A stretch of DNA of 64,000 nt from Gammaproteobacteria bacterium (GCA_029287575.1 JARFQW010000042.1:44677-108676); one strand, 5' to 3'; shown: positions 17,817-27,103, counted from the stretch's first letter. Program-made: numbers and translations. The notes: generated by a model from the letters alone, not told the origin.

Positions 17817-18181
17817 TCGGCTGTTACCTCCACCGAGAGCCGGGAAACAACACGGGAGACGCCCGGCGTCGCGGCCGCGGTCTTCAGGGCGCGGTCCAGA
17901 TCCGCCGGGGTCAGCGCCCGGCCGTGCAGCGTAACCGTGTCTCGGTAGACGGAGACGCTGATGTCCTGCCCCGCGAGCTGCGGGTCTTCGGCCAGCGCGT
18001 CACTGACGGCCCGCGCCATGGCCTTGTCCGCTTCCGCCTGCTCGCTGCGACTCTCGGAATAGCTGGATGCCCACTCGGTATCCACGTCGCCGTTTCCGTC
18101 AACGACAACCACGCAGCCGGTCAGGGCACCGGCGGCGCAGACAGAGACTAGGATCGAGAAAAGGCGGTTTGTCATGTGCAT
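17813..18181 (-). CDS. BON-domain lipoprotein
   Basis: 122 residues. The signal ends in lipobox LTGC (Cys about 23), followed by a Ser/Glu-rich linker and a C-terminal BON domain of OsmY type, with DISVSVYRDTVTLHGRALTPADLDRALKTAA and a hydrophobic strand VSRLSVEV. BON domains bind phospholipid membranes. ATG 18181 has AGAGG upstream. The frame is open far upstream, but that part is the shadow of the permease gene. It lies 95 bases after the ABC permease in the same direction. Confidence 0.85.
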   Translation of the reverse strand: MHMTNRLFSILVSVCAAGALTGCVVVVDGNGDVDTEWASSYSESRSEQAEADKAMARAVSDALAEDPQLAGQDISVSVYRDTVTLHGRALTPADLDRALKTAAATPGVSRVVSRLSVEVTAE

Positions 18182-18276
18182 TGCTGACCTCTTTGATGTC
18201 CGTTTCGACCGCAGGGTTTGAACGGCCTTCGCCATGAATCGGTAAACGCAGAACTGTCCGGCGCGCGAGGCGTGGC

Positions 18277-19203
18277 CTAGGCCTCGTCCCGGTAGCGCCG
18301 CAGCCAGATGGCGCCGGCGACGAACAGCGCCGCAACGGCAATGCCGCCCCAGAGCCCCGGGCTCGCAATCAGACCCACCGGATCCAGGGCGCCCCAGATG
18401 TCGCCGGACGCATCGATCGTGATGTTCGTGTCGCCGTCGCCGTGCCGGGTGACTTCGCTGACGCCCTGCCCGTCCAGTCCTTCCTCCATGAAGCCGACAA
18501 ACCGCCGGCCCAGCAACTCGGCCACATGGTTGGTGCCCAGGCCGGCGTGCTCCAGCCAGATCAGGGCCAGCGGCGGCAAGGAGGCCCAGAGCAGCAGGGC
18601 CCGGTTGGCGAACGCCGATACCAGCAGCAGCCAGCCGTAGTACGGCAGGTACCACAGGGACTGAATCACGAAGAGATACGCGCTGAACACGACGCCCTCG
18701 GCCACGCTTCCCGGCCCGGCAACCAGCATCCGGCCCTCTTCGCCCAGCGACGAAAAGAAGCCGGCGGTGATCGCCCAGCCAGCGATGCTGGTAACGGTCA
18801 TCGCAACGATCGTTACGGCGGGAATCACGAAGACGGCCGTGGCCAGCTTGGAGAGCACGACCTGGGCATCCGATACCGGCAGCGACTTCCAGAAGAGAAT
18901 GCTGCGGTCCTTGCGTTCCGCATACAGGGAGTCCAGCAGGTAGAAGGTGGTAACCAGCAGCATGGCCAGCGCGAAGGGAAAGGCCAGCCCGGCGCCGGCC
19001 ACGGCCCACGCTGCCTCGATCTTCTCCGGAGTCAGGTCGTCCAGCTCACTGAACAGACCCTCCATACGCACGTCGCCCATGGTGCCGGCGAACACCGGCA
19101 AGAGCAGCGCGGCGACAATGAGGGCGCCGACGACGATCGGCGTCACGACAATGGCCCGATGCTCCCAGAGTTCCCGCCGCAACAGGGTGCTCATCTCGTT
19201 CAT
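18277..19203 (-). CDS. ABC-2 type transporter permease
   Basis: 308 residues with about six hydrophobic segments (near 18-37, 90-112, 128-152, 175-200, 208-228 and 278-300) and charged cytoplasmic ends. The N-terminus MNEMSTLLRRELWEHR is typical for ABC-2 permeases encoded beside YtrA-type regulators. The start overlaps the ATPase stop (ATGA). It should form an exporter dimer with the product of the upstream gene. The substrate is unknown; cell-envelope stress or antibiotic detoxification is a common role for this context. Confidence 0.87.
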   Translation of the reverse strand: MNEMSTLLRRELWEHRAIVVTPIVVGALIVAALLLPVFAGTMGDVRMEGLFSELDDLTPEKIEAAWAVAGAGLAFPFALAMLLVTTFYLLDSLYAERKDRSILFWKSLPVSDAQVVLSKLATAVFVIPAVTIVAMTVTSIAGWAITAGFFSSLGEEGRMLVAGPGSVAEGVVFSAYLFVIQSLWYLPYYGWLLLVSAFANRALLLWASLPPLALIWLEHAGLGTNHVAELLGRRFVGFMEEGLDGQGVSEVTRHGDGDTNITIDASGDIWGALDPVGLIASPGLWGGIAVAALFVAGAIWLRRYRDEA

Positions 19204-20054
19204 CGACCTCCTCCCATCTTGGCGACGAACAGGTCGGCGATACCGGGAACCTTGACCTCGCCCAGAGATGCCAGCTCGTCCCGGCGCCGGCCCTCGAACA
19301 GGAACACCGGGCGGCCGAACACGATGCGTTCACCGATGGGCTCGCAAGCCCGCGCCGCTTCGGCCTGATCGGGATGCACCGCGACCTCCAGATACTTGTC
19401 GCCCAGCGCGTCCATGGGCTCGTGCAGGGCCAGCCGCCCATGATCGATGAACATCAGGTCGGTGAGAATGTGTTCGATCTCCTCCACCTGATGGGTGGTG
19501 ACGAGAATCGTGCGCTTCTCATCGAAGTACTCCTCCACCAGGGCGGTGTAGAAGGCCTTGCGAAAAAGGATGTCGAGACCGAGCGTGGGCTCGTCCAGAA
19601 CCAGCAGGGTCGCATCCACGGCCATCACGATGGCCAGATGCAGCTGGGTCACCATGCCCTTGGACAACTGGGCGATCCGGCTCTCGGAACGGATTTCGGT
19701 CCGGGCAAGGAACGCTTCAGCTTTTTCCCGGCGAAACCGGGGATGCAGGCCTTCCGCCGCCTGCAGCGCCTGGCGCACCTTCATCCACTTCGGGAGTACG
19801 GCGGTGTCGGCGATGAAACAGACATTCTCCATGAGCCGCGCGCGGTCCCTGCGGGGATTGAGGCCCAGGACCTCGAGATCCCCCTCGTAGGGGCCCAGAC
19901 CCAGGATGGCTTTCAGTGCCGTCGTCTTGCCGGCGCCGTTGGGGCCGATCAGGCCGACGATTTGGCCTTCGGCCACGTCGAAACTGACGTTGTCCAGGGC
20001 GCGGACCGTTCCAAAGCTCCGGCTCAGCCCGCGGGCATGGATGACCGGGGCCAC
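19200..20054 (-). CDS. ABC transporter ATP-binding protein (YtrB-like)
   Basis: 284 residues. Walker A is GPNGAGKTT, the signature position reads LSKGMVTQLHLA (a divergent LSxG loop usual in this subfamily), Walker B is LLVLDEPTLGLD and the switch His is in TTHQVEE. Start GTG 20054 has GGAGG seven bases upstream and overlaps the GntR stop as TAGTG. The frame is open further back to 20147, but that segment belongs to the GntR gene. Forms an exporter with the ABC-2 permease downstream. Confidence 0.93.
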   Translation of the reverse strand: MAPVIHARGLSRSFGTVRALDNVSFDVAEGQIVGLIGPNGAGKTTALKAILGLGPYEGDLEVLGLNPRRDRARLMENVCFIADTAVLPKWMKVRQALQAAEGLHPRFRREKAEAFLARTEIRSESRIAQLSKGMVTQLHLAIVMAVDATLLVLDEPTLGLDILFRKAFYTALVEEYFDEKRTILVTTHQVEEIEHILTDLMFIDHGRLALHEPMDALGDKYLEVAVHPDQAEAARACEPIGERIVFGRPVFLFEGRRRDELASLGEVKVPGIADLFVAKMGGGR

Positions 20055-20428
20055 TATTGTTCCTCCTCGCCGGAACCGGCGGCTTCGGACAACAGTTCCG
20101 CCGGGTCGAGGCCCAGCCGTCGTATCGTGGCGATGATTTCCGGCCACTGTTCTTCGACGAACGCCTTGCGCTCGTCCTTCCTGAGAGCCTTGCTGGCGCC
20201 TTCCTTTATGAACATGCCGCGCCCCCGGCGCTTTTCCACGAGTCCTTCGTCCACCAGTTCCTGATATCCCTTGAGTACGGTCAGGGGATTGAGGCGGTAG
20301 TCAGCCGCCACGCTGCGGACACTGGGCAGCGCATCGCCGTCGCCGATCACCCCGTCGAGGATCATCGCCACGACCCGGTCCCGGAGCTGCCGGTAGATCG
20401 GCTGGTTATCGTTCCAATCGGGATCCAT
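20054..20428 (-). CDS. GntR-family (YtrA subfamily) transcriptional repressor
   Basis: 124 residues: winged HTH (about 8-75) with PIYRQLRDRVVAMILDG and LPSVRSVAADYRLNPLTVLKGYQELVDEG, then a short C-terminal helical tail instead of a full effector domain. This is the YtrA layout. It heads the operon with the ABC exporter, BON lipoprotein and DUF4097 protein. A near-perfect 24-base palindrome covering the predicted -10 at 20543-20566 is the likely operator, so the operon should be self-repressed and induced by an unknown signal. Confidence 0.92.
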   Translation of the reverse strand: MDPDWNDNQPIYRQLRDRVVAMILDGVIGDGDALPSVRSVAADYRLNPLTVLKGYQELVDEGLVEKRRGRGMFIKEGASKALRKDERKAFVEEQWPEIIATIRRLGLDPAELLSEAAGSGEEEQ

Positions 20429-20542
20429 GAGATTCTCCGTCTCCCGCGAACGGCCCGCCGGCCGCGGTTGCGGCTCGGTACTCGTATCGGCTGGACAAGG
20501 CGGCTGTCTGACGCATGCAACTGATAGGCTCTTTGGTGAGCG

Positions 20543-20583
20543 GGTGTTGTAGTCAACTATAACACCAAGTTAGTGGAATGCAA
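20543..20583 (-). promoter_or_regulatory. Promoter and palindromic operator of the GntR operon
   Basis: Minus-strand -35 TTGCAT (20583-20578), 16-base spacer, -10 TATAGT (20561-20556). A palindrome with arms GGTGTTGTAGT and ACTATAACACC (11+2+11, one mismatch) spans 20543-20566 and covers the -10. Occupancy by the GntR protein would block RNA polymerase. Confidence 0.75.
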
Positions 20584-20705
20584 GCCCCCGTCCCACGAGC
20601 CCGGCCATGCGGGAATGCCCGGATGCCGGGGCCGCAAGCCCTGCGCTACAATCCTGCGCCCGAAGCGCGTCCTTAAGCGCGTCGAAGAGAACAAGGGAGT
20701 CCGTC

Positions 20706-21683
20706 ATGAAGCAACCTGCTCGAGTCGCAATCACCGGCGCAGCCGGTCAGATCGGTTACCAGCTTTCCTTTCGCATCGCGTCGGGGCAGATGCTGGGAGC
20801 GGACCAGCCCGTGATCCTGCAGCTGCTGGAAATCCCGCCGGCCCTGGGCGCCTTGAAGGGTGTGGAGATGGAGCTTCGCGACTGCGCGTTTCCGACCCTC
20901 GTCGATGTGGTCGTCAGCGACGATCCGGCGGTCGCGTTCAAGGACGCGGACTACGCGCTGCTGGTCGGCGCGAAGCCGCGCGGACCGGGCATGGAGCGAA
21001 AAGATCTGCTCACTGAAAACGCCAAGATTTTTTCCGTACAGGGCAAGGCCCTCAACGACGTGGCCAGCCGTGACGTCCGGGTCCTGGTCGTCGGCAACCC
21101 GGCGAATACGAACGCGCTGATTGCACAGACCAATGCGCCTGATCTCAATCCCGCGCATTTCACCGCGATGACGCGCCTGGATCACAACCGGGCCCTGTCG
21201 CAGCTCGCGGAGAAGACCGGCGCGCCCGTCGGCGATATTCGCCAGATGACAATCTGGGGAAACCATTCCGCCACGCAGTATCCGGATATCGGCCATGCCC
21301 TGGTGGCGGGCAAACCGGCCGCCGATCTCGTGGATCACTCGTGGACCGCGGAAACGTTCATCCCGACCGTTCAGCAGCGTGGCGCGGCCATTATCAAGGC
21401 CCGAGGGGCCTCGTCGGCCGCGTCGGCGGCGTCGTCGGCCATCGATCACATCCACGACTGGGCCCTGGGGACACCGGCCGACGACTGGGTCAGCATGGCG
21501 GTGCCGTCCGATGGCAGCTACGGCATTGCCGAAGGCATCATCTATTCCTTCCCGGTACGCTGCAAGGACGGCCAGTGGTCCATCGTTCAGAACCTCGAAC
21601 TCAATGATTTTTCTAAGGAAAAAATGCAAGCCACCGAGGCTGAGCTGCTCGAGGAGCGGGACGGAGTGAAAGACCTGCTCTGA
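20706..21683 (+). CDS. mdh: Malate dehydrogenase
   Basis: 325 residues, NAD-dependent type. The nucleotide-binding loop is [14 protein letters not shown], substrate arginines lie in [13 protein letters not shown], the substrate-binding Arg/Asp pair is in TRLDHNRA, and the catalytic His is in [11 protein letters not shown]. It interconverts malate and oxaloacetate in the TCA cycle. ATG 20706 is preceded by AAGGGAG. A possible -10 TACAAT lies about 55 bases upstream without a good -35. A compact run of Ala/Ser ([13 protein letters not shown]) sits in the mobile helix region and is usual for the family. Confidence 0.97.
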   Translation: MKQPARVAITGAAGQIGYQLSFRIASGQMLGADQPVILQLLEIPPALGALKGVEMELRDCAFPTLVDVVVSDDPAVAFKDADYALLVGAKPRGPGMERKDLLTENAKIFSVQGKALNDVASRDVRVLVVGNPANTNALIAQTNAPDLNPAHFTAMTRLDHNRALSQLAEKTGAPVGDIRQMTIWGNHSATQYPDIGHALVAGKPAADLVDHSWTAETFIPTVQQRGAAIIKARGASSAASAASSAIDHIHDWALGTPADDWVSMAVPSDGSYGIAEGIIYSFPVRCKDGQWSIVQNLELNDFSKEKMQATEAELLEERDGVKDLL

Positions 21684-21733
21684 GTGCGGGCCGGCGTAAA
21701 TCGTTGGCCAGAGGAGCTGCCTGCCGAGGCAAG

Positions 21734-21773
21734 CAAACGCTCGTTTGGCTCGGGATCGCTTTGTGGTTATAGT
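21734..21773 (+). promoter_or_regulatory. fadE promoter with PsrA-like operator
   Basis: -35 TTGGCT (21745-21750), 17-base spacer, -10 TATAGT (21768-21773). A perfect inverted repeat CAAACG-CT-CGTTTG (21734-21747) overlaps the -35. It fits the PsrA fatty-acid regulator motif recalled as (C/G)AAAC-N2-4-GTTT(G/C). Confidence 0.7.
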
Positions 21774-21836
21774 GGTCCTACACCCTGTGGCGGGCCGGCC
21801 TGGCCACCGCCAGTTTCGTGCTGAGGAGGTCTCCTG

Positions 21837-24341
21837 ATGACCACGCTGTTCTGGTTTGTTCTGTTTGCCGGCATCGTTCTTTACCTGGGGTATACCCGGG
21901 CCAGTCTGCGCTCGGCCACGCTGGCGCTGGGCGCCACGCTCGCCGCGTACACGCTGTTCGGCAGCGGAGGTTTTCTGTGGCTTGCCCTCCTGTGGCTGGC
22001 GTTCGGCGCCGTCGCGCTGCTGAACCTGGACGATTTCCGCCAGGAACGCATCACCCGCCCCCTGCTCGCGGTCTACCGCAAGATGCTTCCGTCCATGTCC
22101 CGAACCGAACGCGAGGCTCTGGAGGCCGGTACCGTCTGGTGGGAAGGCGAGTTGTTCGGCGGCGCCCCGCACTGGAGCAAGCTCCGGGATGCCGAGCCGC
22201 CCCGACTGACACCCGAAGAGCAGGCCTTTCTGGACGGCCCCTGCGAAGAACTCTGCCTGATGCTCGACGAGTGGGAGATTTCCCACGAGCGCGGCGACCT
22301 GCCGGAGCACGTCTGGCAGTACATCAAGGACAACGGCTTTTTCGCGATGATCATCCCGAAAGCCTACGGTGGCCTCGAGTTTTCCGCCTATGCACACTCC
22401 CAGGTTCTGGCGAAGGTCGCCAGCCGCAGCGCCACGGCGTCATCGACGATTGCCGTGCCCAACAGCCTCGGCCCGGCAGAACTGCTCCTCCACTACGGCA
22501 CCGATGACCAGAAGCAGCGCTACCTGCCAGGTCTTGCCAATGGCACCGAGGTCCCGTGCTTCGCGCTGACCGGACCGCGGGCCGGCTCAGACGCCGCGTC
22601 CATCCCCGACAGCGGCGTGGTCTGCAAGGGCACCTTCGAGGGCCGGGAAACCGTTGGCGTGCTGCTGAACTTCGACAAGCGCTACATCACCCTCGCACCG
22701 GTGGCCACGGTCCTGGGACTGGCCTTCAAGCTCTACGATCCCGAGGGCCTGCTCAGCGATGAGAAGGAACCCGGCATCACCGTGGCCCTGATTCCTACGG
22801 ATACGGACGGCGTCGAAATCGGCCGGCGGCACCTTCCCCTGACCGTCCCGTTCCAGAATGGCCCGGTGCGCGGCAAGGACGTGTTCATTCCGCTGGACTA
22901 CATTCTCGGCGGCCCGGAAATGGCCGGCCAGGGCTGGCGCATGCTGGTGGAGTGCCTGTCCGTGGGACGCTGCATCTCCCTGCCCTCCAATGCCCTCGGC
23001 GGCGCGAAGGCCGGCGCTTTCGCTACCGGTGCCTACGCGCGAATCCGCAAGCAGTTCAACATGGCGATCGGTCGTTTCGAGGGCGTGCAGGAAGCCCTGG
23101 CCCGCATCGCCGGCAACACCTACATCATCGATGCCGCCCGATCCGTGACGATCGCGGCCGTGGACCGGGGGGAAAAACCCGCGGTACCGGCGGGCATCCT
23201 GAAGTATCACTGCACGGAACTCGGCCGTGACGTGGCCAACGACGCCATGGATATCCATGGCGGCAAGGGCATCATGCGCGGCCCCAAGAATTATCTGTCT
23301 TCGGGCTACGATTCGGTCCCGGTTGCGATCACGGTGGAGGGGGCCAACATACTGACCCGGAGCCTGATGATCTTCGGCCAGGGCGCCATCCGCTGTCATC
23401 CGTTCGTGCTGGAGGAAATCCACGCCGCCCAGGACGAGGACCGCAGGCGCGGGCTGGAGCGATTCGACAACGCACTTTTCGGACACATCGGTTTTGCGCT
23501 TTCCAACGCTGCCCGCGCCCTGGTCATGGGTTTGACCCGGGCGAAGTACACGGGCGCACCGGGCGAGGGCCCCGCGCATCGCTTTTACCAGCACATTACC
23601 CGCTACAGCGCGGCGTTTGCCCTGGTCTCCGACGTTGCCATGCTGACCCTCGGCGGCGCCCTCAAGAAGAAGGAGATGCTCTCGGCCCGCCTCGGCGACA
23701 TTCTCTCCAACCTGTATCTCGCCTCGATGGTTCTTAAGCACTGGGAGAACCAGGGCCGTCCGGAAGCCGATCTCCCGATCGTGGAGTGGTCGGTACGCAA
23801 ACTGATGTACAACGCCCAGGAGCAGCTGCACGCGTTCCTCAGGAACTTCCCCAACCGCTGGATTTCCAGAGGGCTGCGGGTACTCGTGTTCCCGACGGGA
23901 CGCACGTTCTCCGCGCCGTCCGACCTGCTCTCCCGGCGCGTCGTCGAACTGGTGATCAGCCCGACAGAGACGCGCGACCGGCTGTGCGCCGGCATTTACC
24001 GCACGGTCCACCCGGACAACCCGCTGGGACTGCTGCAGGAAGCCATGGAACTCTCCGTCCGCCTGACCGCGCTGGAGAAGAAGCTGCGCCGTGGCGTAAA
24101 GGAAGGCCACGTGAACGCACCCGATTACGCGACCCAGCTCGTGGAGGCTGTCGCTGCCGGCGTCTTGTCGGAGGATGAAGCCGATCAGCTCAGGGACCTG
24201 GATGCCAAGGTCATGAACCTGATCCACGTCGATGACTTCGCTCCGGGGGCGTTCGCCCGCAAGACCGAAGCGGCACCGGCGGCACCGCAGACGCCCCGTG
24301 TGGTGAAGACCGCGCCGCCGCCGGAGGCCATGGAGGCCTGA
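21837..24341 (+). CDS. fadE: FadE-type acyl-CoA dehydrogenase
   Basis: 834 residues, close to enterobacterial FadE. Two N-terminal hydrophobic segments (about 4-22 and 28-58) are followed by the dehydrogenase core, with FAD- and substrate-binding stretches (CFALTGPRAGSDAASIPD, IHGGKGIMRGPKNYL) and the DUF1974 C-terminal extension. It performs the first oxidation of beta-oxidation, transferring electrons to the ETF or respiratory chain at the membrane. ATG 21837 follows GAGGAGG. The operator-like palindrome upstream suggests fatty-acid-responsive control, and a hairpin at 24361 terminates the transcript. Confidence 0.96.
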   Translation: MTTLFWFVLFAGIVLYLGYTRASLRSATLALGATLAAYTLFGSGGFLWLALLWLAFGAVALLNLDDFRQERITRPLLAVYRKMLPSMSRTEREALEAGTVWWEGELFGGAPHWSKLRDAEPPRLTPEEQAFLDGPCEELCLMLDEWEISHERGDLPEHVWQYIKDNGFFAMIIPKAYGGLEFSAYAHSQVLAKVASRSATASSTIAVPNSLGPAELLLHYGTDDQKQRYLPGLANGTEVPCFALTGPRAGSDAASIPDSGVVCKGTFEGRETVGVLLNFDKRYITLAPVATVLGLAFKLYDPEGLLSDEKEPGITVALIPTDTDGVEIGRRHLPLTVPFQNGPVRGKDVFIPLDYILGGPEMAGQGWRMLVECLSVGRCISLPSNALGGAKAGAFATGAYARIRKQFNMAIGRFEGVQEALARIAGNTYIIDAARSVTIAAVDRGEKPAVPAGILKYHCTELGRDVANDAMDIHGGKGIMRGPKNYLSSGYDSVPVAITVEGANILTRSLMIFGQGAIRCHPFVLEEIHAAQDEDRRRGLERFDNALFGHIGFALSNAARALVMGLTRAKYTGAPGEGPAHRFYQHITRYSAAFALVSDVAMLTLGGALKKKEMLSARLGDILSNLYLASMVLKHWENQGRPEADLPIVEWSVRKLMYNAQEQLHAFLRNFPNRWISRGLRVLVFPTGRTFSAPSDLLSRRVVELVISPTETRDRLCAGIYRTVHPDNPLGLLQEAMELSVRLTALEKKLRRGVKEGHVNAPDYATQLVEAVAAGVLSEDEADQLRDLDAKVMNLIHVDDFAPGAFARKTEAAPAAPQTPRVVKTAPPPEAMEA

Positions 24342-24360
24342 GGGCGGTAAGTCCCTGAAG

Positions 24361-24385
24361 AAGGCCCGCCGAAGCGGCGGGCCTT
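24361..24385 (+). terminator. Hairpin terminator after fadE
   Basis: An 11-base perfect stem (AAGGCCCGCCG / CGGCGGGCCTT) with a three-base loop, 20 bases after the fadE stop. There is no long T run, so termination may be partial and the next gene may receive read-through. Confidence 0.7.
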
Positions 24386-24396
24386 ATACTCCGTTC

Positions 24397-25770
24397 ATGT
24401 CCGACGGGCCGGTCATCTACGAAGTCAATCTGCGGCCCGAGGCCGGCATCGCGGCTGAGTTCGATTTGTGGCTGCGCAAACATGTCCGCGACATGCTCGA
24501 CCTGCCCGGATTCCTCGAGGCCTCCATCTCGACGCGATCCGGGGACGAGACGGATTCCGAAGCTGAACGAATCGTTCAGTATCGCCTGGTCAATCGAGAG
24601 GCCCTGGACAACTATCTGACCGAGCATGCGCCGCGGATGCGTGCCGACGGCGTCGCAACCTTCGGCGAGCGATTTACCGCAACCCGGCGCATCCTCGAGG
24701 GCAATGAGCAGCTCAGGGCTCAGCCCCATGCAGAGAGCCTCTGCAGCAACTGCGAATCGGAGCTGCACGGGCAGTATTGCGCCACCTGCGGGCAACGATC
24801 CCGACAGCGGATGATCACGGTCTGGGAACTGGTCCGCGAGGCCAGTGACCTGCTGACCTCGCTGGATTCCCGACTGTGGCGGACCCTGGGCCTGCTGATG
24901 TTTCGCCCCGGCCGGCTGACGCGGAATTATCTCGAGGGACGCCGCGCCCGATACGTGGCCCCGCTGAGGCTATTCATCGCCGCGAGCGTCATCTTCTATT
25001 TCACCGCCGCGATCACCGCGGAATTCACCACCGATCCCGACGGGGTGACCATCAATCTCGAACAGGAGGAGGACGAGGAGGCGGAGGAGGACCAACCGGT
25101 ACCTGCGTTGCCAAACGCTCCGGCACCGGCCGGCACCCCTGACGCCACCCCTGACGCCACCCCTGACGCCACCGCGGCGGCCGGCGAGCCCGACGCCGGG
25201 GAGGAGGCGCAGACGGGTGAGGCGACGGCCGGCGAGGGCGACGGCTTCGACTGCGACAGCCAGGACCTGGAACTGAACATCTCCGGGCCAGGGTGGCTCG
25301 AAGGGTTCCTCACCGAGGAGCGTCTCCGCGCCACCTGCCACAAGATCGTGGACGACCGCGGGGAAACCCTCAGCCAGGCCCTGATGGAGAATATCCCGGT
25401 CATGATGTTCATTTTCCTGCCCTTCATGGCGGGAATCATGAAGCTGCTCTATCCGCTGTCGGGCCGCTACTACGTCGAACACCTGCTCTTTCTGGTCCAC
25501 TACCATTCGTTCTTCTATCTGCTGGCGACGCTGACGCTGATCGTCGGCTGGCTAGGAGGGCGCTGGATCATTCCCGAATGGCCCGGCCCGGTGATGACCT
25601 TTGTCGCGATGGCCTACCCGCCGATCTATCTGTACAAGGCCATGCGCGAGGTTTACGGCCAAGGCCGGCTGGCGACGGTTGCAAAGTACTTCCTGCTCTT
25701 TGTTGCTTATTTCGCATTCCTCGTGATCACCTTTCTTGGGACACTCACATTCACGGCACTGACGCTCTAG
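24397..25770 (+). CDS. DUF4286-DUF3667 fusion membrane protein
   Basis: 457 residues. The N-terminal part (about 1-105) looks like DUF4286, a ferredoxin-like fold (VIYEVNLRPEAGIAAEFDLWLRKHV). Then comes a four-cysteine zinc ribbon (CSNCESELHGQYCATCGQR, about 114-132) that opens DUF3667, an amphipathic region, a hydrophobic helix (about 190-205), a long acidic Pro/Ala/Thr linker with a triple PDAT repeat, and four C-terminal transmembrane helices. Function is unknown; DUF3667 proteins are inner-membrane proteins. ATG 24397 lies 12 bases after the fadE hairpin. Confidence 0.78.
   Translation: MSDGPVIYEVNLRPEAGIAAEFDLWLRKHVRDMLDLPGFLEASISTRSGDETDSEAERIVQYRLVNREALDNYLTEHAPRMRADGVATFGERFTATRRILEGNEQLRAQPHAESLCSNCESELHGQYCATCGQRSRQRMITVWELVREASDLLTSLDSRLWRTLGLLMFRPGRLTRNYLEGRRARYVAPLRLFIAASVIFYFTAAITAEFTTDPDGVTINLEQEEDEEAEEDQPVPALPNAPAPAGTPDATPDATPDATAAAGEPDAGEEAQTGEATAGEGDGFDCDSQDLELNISGPGWLEGFLTEERLRATCHKIVDDRGETLSQALMENIPVMMFIFLPFMAGIMKLLYPLSGRYYVEHLLFLVHYHSFFYLLATLTLIVGWLGGRWIIPEWPGPVMTFVAMAYPPIYLYKAMREVYGQGRLATVAKYFLLFVAYFAFLVITFLGTLTFTALTL
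25135..25173 (+). repeat. 12-base tandem repeat, three copies, in coding linker
   Basis: ACCCCTGACGCC is repeated three times in frame, encoding TPDA units in the acidic linker of the DUF3667 protein. It is a possible length-variable site by slippage. Confidence 0.85.
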
Positions 25771-25821
25771 TCACCGCAAGATCCCAGACCCGCAAGCCGA
25801 AGACCGCCCACTCCGCATGGC

Positions 25822-27018
25822 ATGACCGAATTCCTCCCCCACGCCGCCCCTCGGCCCCGCTGCGTCCTGCATGTGGACATGGATGCCTTTTATGCGTCGG
25901 TGGAGCAGCGGGACGATCCGACCCTGGCGGGGCGGCCCGTCCTGGTCGGGGGCCGGCCGCCCCGCGGCGTCGTGGCGGCGGCGAGTTACGAGGCCCGGCG
26001 CTTCGGCGTGCGCTCCGCCATGCCCATGCGCGAAGCCCTGGCCCGCTGCCCCGATGCCGTGGTCGTCCGACCCCGAATGGACCACTACCAGTCGGTCTCT
26101 CGGGACGTTTTTGCGGTCTTCAGACGGCTGACACCGGACGTCGAGGGTTTGTCCCTGGACGAGGCCTTCCTGGAATTGACCGCCCTGCCGGAACTGGCCG
26201 ACGACCCCCGGGTCACCGCTCTGGGCATAAAGGACGCGATCCGGGCGGCGACGGGGCTGACCGCCTCCGTCGGCGCAGGCCCGAACAAGCTCGTGGCAAA
26301 AATCGCATCCGACCTCGAGAAGCCCGACGGGCTCGTGGTCTTGTTCGGGGCGGCGATCGAGACCACACTGGCACGACTTCCGGTGCGTGCAATCGGCGGG
26401 ATCGGACCCAAGACCTCGGCGCGTCTCGAGGCGGCGGGCATATTCACGCTGGGCGAGCTGGCCGCCGCGCCGGCAGGGGCCGTCGAGCCCATATTCGGCC
26501 GCTATGCGGCCCGCATGCAGGGGCGTGCCCTTGGTCTGGATGATCGCCCGGTGGAGCCACGGCGCGAGGCCGTGAGCCTGAGCGCCGAAGAAACCTTCGC
26601 CACAGACCTCGACGACCCGAAGGCCCTGGCACGAGAGCTCCGCCCGCTGGCGGAGAAGGTAGCCGCCCGGCTGCGGCGCAAGCACTACGTGGCCGGGATG
26701 GTGGCGGTAAAGATCCGCCAGGCGGACTTCCGGACCGTCACCCGGCAGCGCTCGCTGACTCCGGCCAGCGCCGAATCCGTTGCGCTGTTCGAAGCGGCCT
26801 GGGGCCTCGTGCAGACATGGATCACCGAGCACCCCGGCGCAAAGCTGCGCCTGCTGGGGATCACCGCCGGCCGGCTGACCGCTGCATCTCAGCTGAGCCT
26901 GTTCGAAGCGGGCGAACAGCGGCTCGACCGGGTCTCAGACGCAATCCGCGAGCGCTTCGGCGCCGGTGCGCTTATGCACGGCAGCGACCTGGGGCCCGGG
27001 CTCGAAGAGGACGGCTGA
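25822..27018 (+). CDS. dinB: DNA polymerase IV
   Basis: 398 residues, Y-family polymerase. Catalytic carboxylates lie in LHVDMDAFYASVEQRD and SLDEAFLELT. The finger/thumb HhH region is IGPKTSARLEAAGI, followed by the little-finger domain. A clamp-binding motif QLSLF lies near residue 355, with about 40 residues after it. Performs translesion synthesis. No LexA-like site was recognised upstream. It follows the DUF3667 gene by about 50 bases; cotranscription is possible. Confidence 0.95.
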   Translation: MTEFLPHAAPRPRCVLHVDMDAFYASVEQRDDPTLAGRPVLVGGRPPRGVVAAASYEARRFGVRSAMPMREALARCPDAVVVRPRMDHYQSVSRDVFAVFRRLTPDVEGLSLDEAFLELTALPELADDPRVTALGIKDAIRAATGLTASVGAGPNKLVAKIASDLEKPDGLVVLFGAAIETTLARLPVRAIGGIGPKTSARLEAAGIFTLGELAAAPAGAVEPIFGRYAARMQGRALGLDDRPVEPRREAVSLSAEETFATDLDDPKALARELRPLAEKVAARLRRKHYVAGMVAVKIRQADFRTVTRQRSLTPASAESVALFEAAWGLVQTWITEHPGAKLRLLGITAGRLTAASQLSLFEAGEQRLDRVSDAIRERFGAGALMHGSDLGPGLEEDG

Positions 27019-27103
27019 ACCGGCCGCCGATGGACTGGCGGGCGGCGCGAGGGCATCATTTCCAGTCCGGCGCCTTTGCGGCGCAACCAGCGCAACGGAT
27101 TCT

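Noticed and set aside
20673..22397. 574-codon minus-strand open frame across mdh and fadE
   Set aside because: Covers two real genes and their promoter; composition is that of an antisense frame.
22587..24227. 546-codon open frame opposite fadE
   Set aside because: Shadow of a strongly conserved gene, with no ribosome site or domain.
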